From Planctomycetota bacterium (lineage in GTDB: Bacteria > Planctomycetota > Planctomycetia > Pirellulales > Lacipirellulaceae), in contig JAKEIB010000236.1 of assembly GCA_022614705.1 (NCBI GenBank), positions 1 to 42,517 on the forward strand: DNA of 42,517 bases, in the 5' to 3' direction. Positions 22,872 to 31,745 of this stretch are shown here, piece by piece. The position numbers and the translations under genes were made by a program. The notes below the pieces were generated by a model, which saw only the letters and a list, made by a program, of their open reading frames with translations, was not told the DNA's origin and made no database searches. The stretch's first letter is position 1; every line of letters begins with the position of its first letter.

Positions 22872-24368
22872 ATGGATGCCGCATCGATTGTGCTGTTGCT
22901 GGCTGCTGTGGGCGTGAATCTTAATGGGCAACCGGCCGGCGAGGCGCCGAAGGCTGCTCCGACGCGTCACACGACTTATTTCGCCGGCCAGGCCGGATGG
23001 GGACCGGGCAACGAAAGTCCGCCGCCGGCCGCCGCGCCGATCTACGATCGCTACCAGATTCCGCCGGCAGGCAGCTCTTCGGCAGTGAGCCCGCCGCCGA
23101 GCGCTCCGGATCGTGCTCGCATGGCCGTGACGGAAACCGGCAATGCGCTGCGCGACGGCGTGGAAGCCGGCATTCAGGAAGCGAATAATCAACTATATCG
23201 CGGCGGAGAGCAAGCGATCGAAGCGACGCGCAACGCGGGGCAGGAGATTAGTCAGCAGTTTCAGAGTTGGCTGGGAACCACGGGCAATTCGGCTCAAACT
23301 ACGGCCAGCAGCGTGCCCGTCACTTCGCCGCAACCGACGAGGGGTCGCTCGCAGGTGAGCAATCCGTTTGCTCCTGCGAACCCGACCGCGAGCGCGGCCC
23401 CCGCGGCAAATTCCCGGACGAGCCGCGGTGCGGCGCCGCCGCCGTGGAGCGGTTCGGCGGCGACAGCGACCGAGCCGGATTGGTCGAGCGAATTGACGGA
23501 GTTGGCGCCGATGGAGCGAACCGCATCGGTCGGCACGCCGGCGACGCAAACCGCGGGCGGTGGCTGGACGAGTCTTAGCTCAACGCTTGCTCCGCCGCCG
23601 TTGATGCATTCGCAACTGGTAAACCCGCTGCCGTCGAGTGCTGCGCAGCCGCTCGGCGCCGCGCCGCAGCTGCCGATATCGAGCAATAGTGGGCCTGGTT
23701 TCCCGGTCACGATTACCGCAGGCCAGCCATCGGAACGTTCGCCGGCCGGGGCGACACGACAGGCACCCGCTTTGCGTCCCGGCGATGAAAATAGCGGGTG
23801 GGCGCTTGGCTGGGACGGCAATTCGACTGCCCAACCGGCCACGATCGGCCGCTATGGGACAGACAACACTGCCGCGCGAAGCGACACAGCGCCGGCTCGC
23901 GATCTGGGTGCGGCGCAGCCCGCGGCGAGCGGTGCGACGATGAGTTCTCAGCCGCCGGCTGGCCGATACGATGGGTGGCCCGATAATGATCTGTTTGGAG
24001 TTCGGCAGGAGAGCTCGCCTTCGGAAACGGTAACACAGCGTGATGGTGCGACGGCCCCTGTGTCGGTGGTGAGCAATCCGGCGACGCAGCCGACGGCCGG
24101 TTCGGCCGCGGCTAGTGCTGCGCCCGCTGAGATGACCACGAATGCAACACCCACGCCGAGCGCCGCGCCGGCTGCCGCTAACGCTTTGGCTCAGACACCG
24201 GCGTCCGATCAACCGCCTTGGATGCCGTTGTTGGTCGTGAGCCTGTCGCTCGCCGGCTCGCTTGGAGCCAATCTATTCCTGGGCTGGAGCTACGTGGACG
24301 CGCGGCAAAAGTATCGCCATCTTGTGCAGAAGACGGCGAATAAGTTCAGGCGCGCGACGGCGGCGTAA
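22872..24368 (+). CDS. Pro/Ala/Ser-rich membrane-anchored protein of unknown function
   Basis: A 498-residue protein with an N-terminal hydrophobic signal (MDAASIVLLLAAVGVNLNG), a long low-complexity region rich in Pro, Ala, Ser, Thr and Gly, and one C-terminal membrane helix (MPLLVVSLSLAGSLGANLFLGWSYV) followed by a basic cytoplasmic tail. A GGAAGG site lies 9 bp before the ATG; the longer frame from 22809 starts inside an inverted repeat. No enzymatic motif is visible. It could tether a surface or periplasmic structure, but nothing in the neighbourhood tells which. Confidence 0.7.
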   Translation: MDAASIVLLLAAVGVNLNGQPAGEAPKAAPTRHTTYFAGQAGWGPGNESPPPAAAPIYDRYQIPPAGSSSAVSPPPSAPDRARMAVTETGNALRDGVEAGIQEANNQLYRGGEQAIEATRNAGQEISQQFQSWLGTTGNSAQTTASSVPVTSPQPTRGRSQVSNPFAPANPTASAAPAANSRTSRGAAPPPWSGSAATATEPDWSSELTELAPMERTASVGTPATQTAGGGWTSLSSTLAPPPLMHSQLVNPLPSSAAQPLGAAPQLPISSNSGPGFPVTITAGQPSERSPAGATRQAPALRPGDENSGWALGWDGNSTAQPATIGRYGTDNTAARSDTAPARDLGAAQPAASGATMSSQPPAGRYDGWPDNDLFGVRQESSPSETVTQRDGATAPVSVVSNPATQPTAGSAAASAAPAEMTTNATPTPSAAPAAANALAQTPASDQPPWMPLLVVSLSLAGSLGANLFLGWSYVDARQKYRHLVQKTANKFRRATAA

Positions 24369-24415
24369 CATGCGACGCTGAGGACGCGAAATTTCGCCCA
24401 CGGTATCGTTCGCGA

Positions 24416-24508
24416 AGCCGCGCAGCGGCGACACAGTCGAACTTCTATGTCGCCGCTGCGCGGCTCTCGTTTGTTTGTCGTTCGTGGACCGTGGGCTGAC
24501 GCCCACGG
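24416..24508. repeat. Two hairpins between convergent genes
   Basis: AGCCGCGCAGCGGCGACA (24416-24433) and its exact complement (24448-24465) form an 18-bp stem with a 14-nt loop. CCGTGGGC, TGAC loop, GCCCACGG (24489-24508) follow. The gap lies between convergent gene ends at 24368 and 24542, so they may act as a bidirectional terminator, though without a U-tract. Confidence 0.75.
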
Positions 24509-24541
24509 CTAAAAGATTTCGCCACTTCGTGGCTCAATCTG

Positions 24542-27500
24542 CTACCGTCGCTGCGGGTGGGTCGCGGAATCGAACCATTCGTCGAATTCGGCCTCTTCGG
24601 GCTCGTCGTCGCTCGTGTCGCTGCGGAAAGCACCGGCGTCCCACCAGTATTCGACCTCGGAGAGTCCTGGCGCGGGCTGTGGTTCCGGTTCGGGGGCAGA
24701 TGGCTCGACTATTCGTTCAGCTGCCACGACGGGCGGCGCTTCGACGACCACGGGCTCGGGTTCCGGTGCGACTTCAACGACCTTCGGCGGTGGGACCGGT
24801 TCCGGTTCCACCGCGACGGGTTCCGGCACTGGCTCGGGTTGCGGCTCTTCAACAACTTCCTCGGCATCGCCGTGGCGATTCGGAATGCGTCGCGTGTCGA
24901 CTTTCAGCTCCTGGAACATCCGCCAAATGTGCTCGTGGCAGGTGAACACGAGGAGTTGGTGGCCTTGCTTGGCGAAATCGCGCAGCACGGCGCAGGCGGT
25001 GCGCGTGCGTCCGGCGTCGAAATTGACGAACACGTCGTCGAGGATCATCGGCAGATGGATGCCACGGCAGGCGTACGCGGAAACGAGCGCGAGCCGCAGG
25101 CTGACGAAGAGCTGCTCGCGCGTGCCCCGGCTAAGCACTTGCACCGAGAGCGGCTGGCCGTCGGCAGTGTCGACGAACAGAATGTCGTGGGCGAGCGGCG
25201 TCCAAATGCGGGTGTACTTGCCCCCGGTGAGCTTGCTCATGTATTCGGACGCTTCGCGAAGCGTTTCGGGCTGCCGGTGTTGCTCGTACTCCACGCGGAT
25301 GCGTTCCAGGAACATGCTCACGGCGGCGCGCTCGCGCCAGGCGTCGGCGGCCCGTTTGATTTGCTCGTCGACCATGTCGAGCTCGATTTGCTTCGTGGCG
25401 AGCGAATGATCGGCGGCCGCAGCGCGCTGCTGCTCGACCATGGCGCCGCGACGCTGCAAGGCGTCTTTGAGTTCGCGGTCGAGTTGTTCCAGTTGTGTGC
25501 TGAGCGTTTCGAAGTCGTGTTCGAGCCGGCCGATGGTGTCTGCGGCGAATAGCGGCGCGAAATCGGGCTCGCTGCCGTGCTTGCCGATGGCGGCAGCGAT
25601 TTCGCGCGTCGCGGCGGTGCGCTTCTTTCGCAGGTCTTCGGCTTCGTCGAGCTTGGCAGCGAGTTGGCGAAGTTCCTGCTCATCGGCCACGCCACACTTT
25701 TGAAACAGGGCGACGCGACGGCGTCGCAAGCCGATGGCACCACGGGCGTGCTTGGCTTCTTCGACTCGCAGCCCCTTTGATCGGTCGCGAAGCGACCTGC
25801 GTTGCTCGACGCGTTGCTGATGTTTGTGGTATTCGGCGCGGAGGTGGTCGAGTTGTGAGAGTGGCGTGACTGTAGCTGGCGTCTGTGACGCCGGCTTCTT
25901 TTTTGCGCTGTCGCTGCCGGCCTCGGAGAGGCCAGCTACAGCGAGGCCAGCTACAGGGAGGCGTAAGCCGGTCTCTTCGGCGAGGGCGAAAATGCGTTGC
26001 GAGACGACGGCGAACTCGCGCTGGCGGCGGGCTAGGTCGTCGCGGCGGTTTTCGATGCGGGCTTCGAGCTCGGCGAGTCGTTCGCACTGGCCGGCCATCG
26101 TGGCCAGGCTGGCCGGGCTGATGTCGTCCGGCAGCCCCAGTGCGCGGAGCCGGGCTTTCCAATTGGCTAGTGCTGAGGCGTGCTTCTCTTCGGCGAGCTT
26201 TACGCGGCGTTCAGATGCGCCAATTTCCTGAGCGATCTCGCGCCGCTGGCCCTCGACGGGCATCACGCGTTCCAATTCCGACAAATGTTTTTCCGCATAC
26301 TGCAGCCGCAGTGCAACCGAGCCGTCGGTGAGCGGCAACTCGCGGTCAAGCTGCGCACGTTCCTCCTCCGCTTCGTCGATCTGATCCGCGACCATTTCGA
26401 TCTGTCGATGGCAGGCGTCAAAACGATCGGCGGCCGAGTCCTCGGCGAAGTGTTTGAATAACCAGGCGAAGATCGCGCCAACGATGCCAATGGCCGCGAT
26501 CCAGCCGCCGTATTTGCCGAGCGCTGCGGCCGGCATCATATACCACACGCCGACCGCGATGAACCCGATGACGAACACGGCCAGCAGCCAACTGAACAGG
26601 CCCATCGGCACGACTTGCTCATCGACGAGCTCTTGTGCCTGCTCTTGCAATTCGTCGGCCTGGCGGCGGGCCGATTCGATGCGTTGCTCGACTTGCTGTC
26701 GGCGGCGAAGCTGGGCGACGAGGTCGCCGGCCACATCGAGGTCCTTGGGCAACCCGAGTTTTTCGCCGCCGACCATGGCCGATTCGATTTCGGCGCGGAA
26801 CTGATGCTCGCCGGCGCGGTGAACCTCGAGCTCGTGCTTGGCGGACTCGAACAGTTGCTCGGTGGCTTCGATCGCGCGGATTTGAGGCGTGAGGCCGTCC
26901 ACGACGTCGCTCGTGATCCGTGGCGGCAGTTTACCGGCGCCCGTCCATTCGTGGCTGAGCCGTTCGTTCTCGCTCGCCAGACGGGCTTCGAGTTGCTTGA
27001 CTTCGTCGGCCAACTCGCCGGCCATTCGCTCGACGGCCTGCAGCCAATCCTGCTGCTCCAGAAGCGCTTCGAGCCGCTGACCGTTACGCATCAATATGTC
27101 GTTGATGCCGAGCCGTTTGGCTTCGTCGCGAAGCTGTTGGCGCTGGCCCTTGAGGATGTCGCGCTGGCGCTCGTGCTCCTCGATGCGGGTATTGAGGTCA
27201 TCGAGCGAGGCAATGGTTCCCTCTTCGAGCGGCCGCAGATTGGCGAACCGTTCGAGCTGGTCGTCGATTTTGCCGCGCTTGATCCACAGCGGCTTGATGT
27301 TGATGGCGACTTCCAGCTTGCGGCCGCGGGCGCCGAGCGTTTTCACCTCCACCTGGCGGCGTTCGACTTCCTCAGCCAGCTCGCGGAGCTTCACGGCCGA
27401 CTGCGCCCAACGGCGACCTTTGGTGACGAGCTCATCCAGCTCGCCGCGAAGTTGCTCCTGGCGGGAGACAAGCGTGCGGATTTCGGACTTTTCTTCGGGC

Positions 27501-28036
27501 GAATTCAATAGCCGCAGCTGCGTGCCGGCCAGCATGTGGATCACGTCGTAGAGCGAGATGCGATCCAGGCCGGAGGTGAGTCGGTAGAGCCACTGGGCGG
27601 CAGCCGTATCGCTAAGCGTGTTGAGTTCCTGCACTTCGCGGAGGCCGACGGCAAAGATGTTGTTGTACGTGGGCTCGTCGACGTGCTCGAGCGCTTCGCG
27701 CAGCAGGCGGTCGCCTTGCTCCTGCCCATCGGCGGTGGTGACGGTCACTTTGCCGACGTCGGTGGGGCCGCGGTCGGCGTAACGGCTAATCGTGAGCGCG
27801 CCGTCGTGGCCCAGCACTTTGAGCCAGCCGCCGGGCCGGCCGCCGACGACAGGCGGCAGATATTTTTCGCGCCGCGCGGGCGACACGCCGTACAACACCG
27901 ACCGCATGAATTGCATCAGCGTCGATTTGCCGGCTTCGTTCGGTCCGTAGAAGACCGTGAGCTCGGGCGACAGCCCGCGCAGCGACAGGTCGCGCCATAC
28001 GCCGAAGCCGTCGATCTTGAGGTCGGAGATTTTCAT
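24542..28036 (-). CDS. YhaN-like AAA/SMC-type ATPase
   Basis: A 1164-residue Rad50/SMC-like protein. Walker A is G31-PNEAGK-S38, after the family's F-G-V-W and F-Y-G-P segment. A long coiled coil follows, broken near residues 480-525 by two hydrophobic helices (LFSWLLAVFVIGFIAVGVWY, GGWIAAIGIVGAIFAWLF), the membrane-hairpin trait of YhaN. The C-terminal head has LSRGTREQL (about 967-975), the ABC signature, and Walker B MILDD (997-1001). After the head comes a Pro/Glu/Val-rich tail (about 1040-1164) that looks disordered. YhaN with YhaM is thought to serve in DNA or RNA repair/processing, by homology. The next gene on the same strand (28192-29454) is the matching phosphoesterase. A palindromic repeat sits in the coiled-coil part near residues 693-722. 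Confidence 0.88.
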   Translation of the reverse strand: MKISDLKIDGFGVWRDLSLRGLSPELTVFYGPNEAGKSTLMQFMRSVLYGVSPARREKYLPPVVGGRPGGWLKVLGHDGALTISRYADRGPTDVGKVTVTTADGQEQGDRLLREALEHVDEPTYNNIFAVGLREVQELNTLSDTAAAQWLYRLTSGLDRISLYDVIHMLAGTQLRLLNSPEEKSEIRTLVSRQEQLRGELDELVTKGRRWAQSAVKLRELAEEVERRQVEVKTLGARGRKLEVAINIKPLWIKRGKIDDQLERFANLRPLEEGTIASLDDLNTRIEEHERQRDILKGQRQQLRDEAKRLGINDILMRNGQRLEALLEQQDWLQAVERMAGELADEVKQLEARLASENERLSHEWTGAGKLPPRITSDVVDGLTPQIRAIEATEQLFESAKHELEVHRAGEHQFRAEIESAMVGGEKLGLPKDLDVAGDLVAQLRRRQQVEQRIESARRQADELQEQAQELVDEQVVPMGLFSWLLAVFVIGFIAVGVWYMMPAAALGKYGGWIAAIGIVGAIFAWLFKHFAEDSAADRFDACHRQIEMVADQIDEAEEERAQLDRELPLTDGSVALRLQYAEKHLSELERVMPVEGQRREIAQEIGASERRVKLAEEKHASALANWKARLRALGLPDDISPASLATMAGQCERLAELEARIENRRDDLARRQREFAVVSQRIFALAEETGLRLPVAGLAVAGLSEAGSDSAKKKPASQTPATVTPLSQLDHLRAEYHKHQQRVEQRRSLRDRSKGLRVEEAKHARGAIGLRRRRVALFQKCGVADEQELRQLAAKLDEAEDLRKKRTAATREIAAAIGKHGSEPDFAPLFAADTIGRLEHDFETLSTQLEQLDRELKDALQRRGAMVEQQRAAAADHSLATKQIELDMVDEQIKRAADAWRERAAVSMFLERIRVEYEQHRQPETLREASEYMSKLTGGKYTRIWTPLAHDILFVDTADGQPLSVQVLSRGTREQLFVSLRLALVSAYACRGIHLPMILDDVFVNFDAGRTRTACAVLRDFAKQGHQLLVFTCHEHIWRMFQELKVDTRRIPNRHGDAEEVVEEPQPEPVPEPVAVEPEPVPPPKVVEVAPEPEPVVVEAPPVVAAERIVEPSAPEPEPQPAPGLSEVEYWWDAGAFRSDTSDDEPEEAEFDEWFDSATHPQRR
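25870..25956. repeat. CTGTAGCTGG-type palindromic element within the YhaN-like gene
   Basis: CTGTAGCTGGC (25870-25880) pairs with GCCAGCTACAG at 25931-25941 and again at 25946-25956. The interior also contains GCGTCTGTGACGCCGGC, itself a hairpin. The same layout appears at 29564-29640 and 39125-39190. In this gene it is in frame, near residues 693-722, within the coiled-coil part. Confidence 0.8.
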
Positions 28037-28038
28037 GG

Positions 28039-28164
28039 GAGTCGAGAGTCAAGGGTCGAGAGTCGAGAGCCGGAACGGGTGGCATGCTCTCGCGGCGCTA
28101 GCCGCGTGAGCATGGTCGCGTGGAAGAAGCATGCCTACGCCGCGGCGGCGAAGGCATGCCACCC
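28039..28164. repeat. Nested repeats between the YhaN-like and phosphoesterase genes
   Basis: The stretch 28039-28072 is a series of GTCGAGAGTC words. Next, GGGTGGCATGC (28077-28087) pairs with GCATGCCACCC (28154-28164) exactly. Within it, CATGCTCTCGCGGC (28083-28096) pairs with 28101-28114 in 13 of 14 positions, and a second inner stem around 28128-28158 is formed by GCATGCCTACGCCGC and its partner. The overall shape is an outer stem with two inner hairpins. Confidence 0.75.
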
Positions 28165-28191
28165 AGTCGCGGCTATTTTTGAGCCAACATC

Positions 28192-29454
28192 TTACTCCTG
28201 TGGTATGTCACCTTCTTCAAACGGCAGCGTCAGTAAATCCACACCAAGCTTCGCGGCGCGACACAGCAGCGCGCCGCGGTCCGCGTCGGTTTCGATTCGG
28301 GCGATGGCGGCGAGCGGATCGTCGCGAACGTCTTCGGGCACGAATTGACGCAGGTCGAGCGGCAGGCGATCGTGCAACTCGAACTCGCGGACCTCGCGCA
28401 GGAAATCGCCGAGGCACGTTTCCTGGTCGTACCACTCGGCGGGGACGCTGAGCGGCGAATCGCAATGGATGGATATGCTCCAAGCGCTCGGCGACCCGCC
28501 GCGGCGGGTGCCCGGCTCACCGAATTGGCGGCGCAGGTCGACGAGCAGTTCATCGGCCAGCCCGCCAGGCCGCAGGCGATTCACGAGCGGCCCGGCGCCT
28601 CGCACATTCCAACGCACAAACAGGTCGATGCCCGGATGCTGGGCAATGAGTTTTTCCAACCGCTCGACCATCCGCTCGTGCAGTTGTTCAGAGCGCGTCG
28701 TCGCGGTGACTTCAACCGTTTGTTCGAGCCAACGCACGACATCGGTAGCGACGAATTTCGTTTTCGCCCGGCCACTTTCGTCGGCGGTGACGACCGTGCA
28801 ACCGTGCGGTCCTGTTTCGGTTGGGCAACCACCTTGCGGCGTGCCGCAATAATGGGCGAGGCCTGGCTCGTGGTCGACGGTTTGCTGCAAGTGCCGGCCG
28901 CCGAGGGCCATGTAGTGAACGCGGTCGCCTTCGTGGCCGGCCGAGTCGCTCGTGCCGTGGGCGACGCCGATCGTGAACAGACCGTGCGCATCGCGGTGGA
29001 AGCCTCGGGTTTCGACTTCGCCGTCCTCGCGGCAACTGGTGCCTTGCACGCGAGCGACTATCTGACCGGCGCGCACCAGATCAAGGGTTTCCACGCGACC
29101 GATCGGGAACACGTGCACGTTGGGCGGCAGCGAGACGCTGCGCGGCCAGGAATCGGGCACATCGACCGTGCCGCCGGCCCAATAAACGGGAATGCCGCGG
29201 TCGTTCAGCCGGGCGAATTGGTCGAGCAAGAGCACAATCGCGGGCGGCCCAGCGCGGTCGACGTGGAGCACGTCGCCCGCCAGGAGGACGGCATCGGCGT
29301 CCTCGGCGAGCGCGGTCTCGAATACCCGCTCGGCGGCCAGATGCGGCGCTTCGATCAAGAGATCGCGCAGGTGGTCGGGCACGTCCGCCAGCCCGTACAA
29401 CGGCCGCTCAAGGTGCAAATCGCTGGCGTGTACCAGTCGCAGCGGCTGGGTCAT
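28192..29454 (-). CDS. YhaM/SbcD-like metallophosphoesterase, degenerate motifs
   Basis: A 420-residue protein with the SbcD/YhaM phosphoesterase opening D12-L-H14 in LVHASDLHLE, and AVLLAGD61VLH. The family's GNH(D/E) is here GGTVD (94-98), and a later segment that should read G-H-x-H is ALGGRHLQQT. So two or more metal ligands are changed. Start ATG 29454 follows AAGGAGG. The gene is the likely partner of the YhaN-like ATPase. Without the missing ligands, nuclease activity is doubtful. A CCCGCCGCGGCGGG repeat is embedded near residues 314-320. Confidence 0.82.
   Translation of the reverse strand: MTQPLRLVHASDLHLERPLYGLADVPDHLRDLLIEAPHLAAERVFETALAEDADAVLLAGDVLHVDRAGPPAIVLLLDQFARLNDRGIPVYWAGGTVDVPDSWPRSVSLPPNVHVFPIGRVETLDLVRAGQIVARVQGTSCREDGEVETRGFHRDAHGLFTIGVAHGTSDSAGHEGDRVHYMALGGRHLQQTVDHEPGLAHYCGTPQGGCPTETGPHGCTVVTADESGRAKTKFVATDVVRWLEQTVEVTATTRSEQLHERMVERLEKLIAQHPGIDLFVRWNVRGAGPLVNRLRPGGLADELLVDLRRQFGEPGTRRGGSPSAWSISIHCDSPLSVPAEWYDQETCLGDFLREVREFELHDRLPLDLRQFVPEDVRDDPLAAIARIETDADRGALLCRAAKLGVDLLTLPFEEGDIPQE
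28495..28515. repeat. GC palindrome within the phosphoesterase gene
   Basis: CCCGCCGCGGCGGG, followed by TGCCCGG. Same core as in dsbD (8191-8205) and in the helicase (31461-31480). In frame, it encodes about 7 residues with Arg and Gly. Confidence 0.65.
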
Positions 29455-29563
29455 CGACGCCTCCTTGCGCGAGAATGGCAACATTGATTGCGACGCGTCC
29501 GCAATCTATGAAATCCGGGCTAGTCTAACTCGCGGGGCGGGAATCTCCAACTTCAGCTTGCGT

Positions 29564-29640
29564 CTGTAGCTGGCCTCTATGAGGCCGGCTTGGTGCGGAC
29601 CGCGAGAAAAGGCGGCCGGGGTCATAGACCCCGGCTACAG
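29564..29640. repeat. CTGTAGCTGG-type palindromic element, intergenic copy
   Basis: CTGTAGCTGGCCTCTATGAGGCCGGCTT at the left and GGCCGGGGTCATAGACCCCGGCTACAG at the right: each half is itself a hairpin, and the ends CTGTAGC and GCTACAG pair. This is the clearest copy, lying alone in the 196-bp gap between the phosphoesterase start (29454) and the helicase stop (29651). Confidence 0.8.
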
Positions 29641-29650
29641 TTAGCTCGTG

Positions 29651-31723
29651 CTAGCGTCGGGCGGTGCGGCGAGCTTTGCGTCGCGGCGCGGGCTTTTTGC
29701 TATCGTTCGCCTTGGGCGGAAAATTTTCCGCCTGGCCGGTCATTTCGTAGAGGAAGCGGCTGGGGACCGTCGGCTGCGGCTTGCCCCATTTGCGTCGCGT
29801 GAGGGCGAATGAAAGCGTCAGATATTCGCGGGCGCGGGTGACGCCGACGTAACAAAGTCGCCGCTCCTCGTCGATGGCCGCGTCGTTTTCCATCGCCAGC
29901 GAACGCTTGTGCGGCAGAATGCCCTCCTCCATGCCGACGAGATACACGCGCGGAAACTCCAGGCCCTTGGCGCTGTGCAGCGTCATGAGCGCCACGGCGT
30001 TGCGCTCGAGCTGCGAGTCTTTCTCGTCGCTGTCGTCGCGCTCGTTGAGCAGCATGTCGTCGAGAAAATCGGACAAGCTGGGCGGCGACTTTGCCTTTCG
30101 ATTGTTGTCGTAGCTGGCGGCCGCGTTGACGATTTCTTCGAGCGAAGCCAGCCGAGTGTCGCGCTCGGTGGGATCCGGATACAGCTTGGCCAACGAGTCA
30201 CGGTAGGCCGTCTTGTCGATCACCTTCGCGATAAGCTGCGCGATTGAAGTTTTTTCCGGCCGGGCGGCGAACTCCTCGATGAGCCGGCGGAACTGGGCGA
30301 TCGCGGCGGCCGTTTTGGCGTCGATGCCATCGATCACCAGGGCATCGGGGAGCACTTCCCAGAGGAACTTGCCGCGCGACGTCGCCTCTTCGAGCAACCG
30401 TTTCTGTGCGGCGTTGCCGATGCCGCGGGCCGGCTGGTTGATGACCCGCATCAGCGACGGTTCGTCATGCGGGTTGTCGATGACCTTCAGGTACGCAAGG
30501 ATGTCGCGGACTTCCTTGCGATCAAAAAACGACATGCCACCGATGAGAACATACGGCACGTTGGCCCGCCGCAGCTCGGTTTCGAACGACCGCGGTTGTT
30601 CGTTCGTGCGGCAAAGGATCGCGATGTCGCGCGGCTGGGAAGTGCGGGAATCGAGCAACTGTCGAATGTCGGCGACGACGCGCTGCGCCTCTTGCACCTC
30701 GTCCTGGCACTGCATGATGGTTGGCCGGGCGCCGCCTGGCTTCGCTGCTTTCAACACTTTCTCATGCCGGTGCCGATTGAACGCGATGAGCGTATTGGCG
30801 TACGACAGGATCGCGGCCGTGGAACGATAGTTGTCTTCGAGGCGCACGATCTTCGCTTCCGGCCAATCCTGCTGGAAACGCAATATATGCGTCACCTCCG
30901 CGCCGCGCCAGCCGTAAATGGATTGGTCGTCGTCGCCCACGACACACAGGTTGCGATGGCCCGCGGCCAGCGATTTGACGATTTGGTACTGACTCTGGTT
31001 TGTGTCTTGATACTCATCAATGAGTACATGGTCGAATCGGTTCGCCTCAGCACGGCGCACGGCAGGGAAGCGAGTCAGCAGCTCGACAGTGAGCAGCAGC
31101 AAGTCGTCGAAGTCGACGGCGCCGACGCGTTTGAGATTTTCCTGGTATCGCCGGTACGCGGCCGCTGCCAATTGCTCGCGATCGCCGCGGACGGAGTCGG
31201 CCGCTTGATCGGGACTTAACGCGGCCGCCTTCCAGCGGCTGACGATTCCGATCAAATCGCCCGGCGCCAGCGTCGCGTTGGTCGCCCGCAATTCGCGCAG
31301 GGCGGTGCGGGCTTGGCTTTCCTGTTCGTTGCGGTCGCAAATGACAAATTTTTTCGGGTAGCCGAGCCGCTCGATGTGGCGCCGCAACACGCGCACGCAC
31401 AGCGAATGGAACGTGGAAATTTCGGGACAAGTGGACGCGTTTCTCCGAAACGCGGATCCGAGTCCGCCGCGGCGGACTCGGCCACGTGATCCACGTCCGC
31501 CTTTCGACAGCAGCTTGCCGGCCCGTTCCTGCATTTCGCCGGCGGCTTTCTTCGTGAATGTAACGGCGAGAATTCGCTCGGGCTTTGTGCCGCGGCGAAT
31601 CAACTCGGCGATGCGATAGGTGACGACGCGCGTCTTTCCGGTGCCCGCGCCGGCCAGCACGAGTAGCGGCCCGCGCAACGTTCGCACCGCGTCGAGCTGG
31701 GGTGGGTTCAAGTCGGAAGGCAT
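29651..31723 (-). CDS. UvrD/PcrA-family superfamily 1 DNA helicase
   Basis: A 690-residue 3'-5' DNA helicase. Motif I is A24-G-A-G-T-G-K-T31. Motif Ib region reads ISTFHSLCVRVLRRH, motif II DEYQDTNQSQ, motif III GDDDQSIYGWRGA, motif IV region NYRST, motif V/VI LMTLHSAKGLEFPRVYLVGMEEGILPH and RRLCYVGVTRAREYL. Length fits PcrA/UvrD/Rep. Such helicases act in repair and replication restart. A 20-bp palindrome with flanks at 31453-31493 adds about 14 residues, rich in Gly, Arg and Ser, at about 77-91, just before motif Ib. The C-terminus is Lys/Arg-rich. Confidence 0.93.
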   Translation of the reverse strand: MPSDLNPPQLDAVRTLRGPLLVLAGAGTGKTRVVTYRIAELIRRGTKPERILAVTFTKKAAGEMQERAGKLLSKGGRGSRGRVRRGGLGSAFRRNASTCPEISTFHSLCVRVLRRHIERLGYPKKFVICDRNEQESQARTALRELRATNATLAPGDLIGIVSRWKAAALSPDQAADSVRGDREQLAAAAYRRYQENLKRVGAVDFDDLLLLTVELLTRFPAVRRAEANRFDHVLIDEYQDTNQSQYQIVKSLAAGHRNLCVVGDDDQSIYGWRGAEVTHILRFQQDWPEAKIVRLEDNYRSTAAILSYANTLIAFNRHRHEKVLKAAKPGGARPTIMQCQDEVQEAQRVVADIRQLLDSRTSQPRDIAILCRTNEQPRSFETELRRANVPYVLIGGMSFFDRKEVRDILAYLKVIDNPHDEPSLMRVINQPARGIGNAAQKRLLEEATSRGKFLWEVLPDALVIDGIDAKTAAAIAQFRRLIEEFAARPEKTSIAQLIAKVIDKTAYRDSLAKLYPDPTERDTRLASLEEIVNAAASYDNNRKAKSPPSLSDFLDDMLLNERDDSDEKDSQLERNAVALMTLHSAKGLEFPRVYLVGMEEGILPHKRSLAMENDAAIDEERRLCYVGVTRAREYLTLSFALTRRKWGKPQPTVPSRFLYEMTGQAENFPPKANDSKKPAPRRKARRTARR
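31453..31493. repeat. GC palindrome within the helicase gene
   Basis: GAGTCCGCCG/CGGCGGACTC (31461-31480) is a perfect 20-bp palindrome, flanked by GGATCC and GTGATCC as shorter outer arms. In the helicase frame it gives an Arg/Gly-rich stretch. No stop results in this frame. Confidence 0.75.
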
Positions 31724-31745
31724 CGGAAGTCCGTTTCGCGCAAGT

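Noticed and set aside
24489..24508. Intrinsic terminator between convergent genes
   Set aside because: The stem is good, but no U-tract follows on either strand. It was listed as a repeat instead.
28039..28072. Possible CRISPR-like tandem words (GTCGAGAGTC), also at 40771-40838
   Set aside because: The units are too short, have no unique spacers of constant length, and pair with one another as stems. No cas gene is present.
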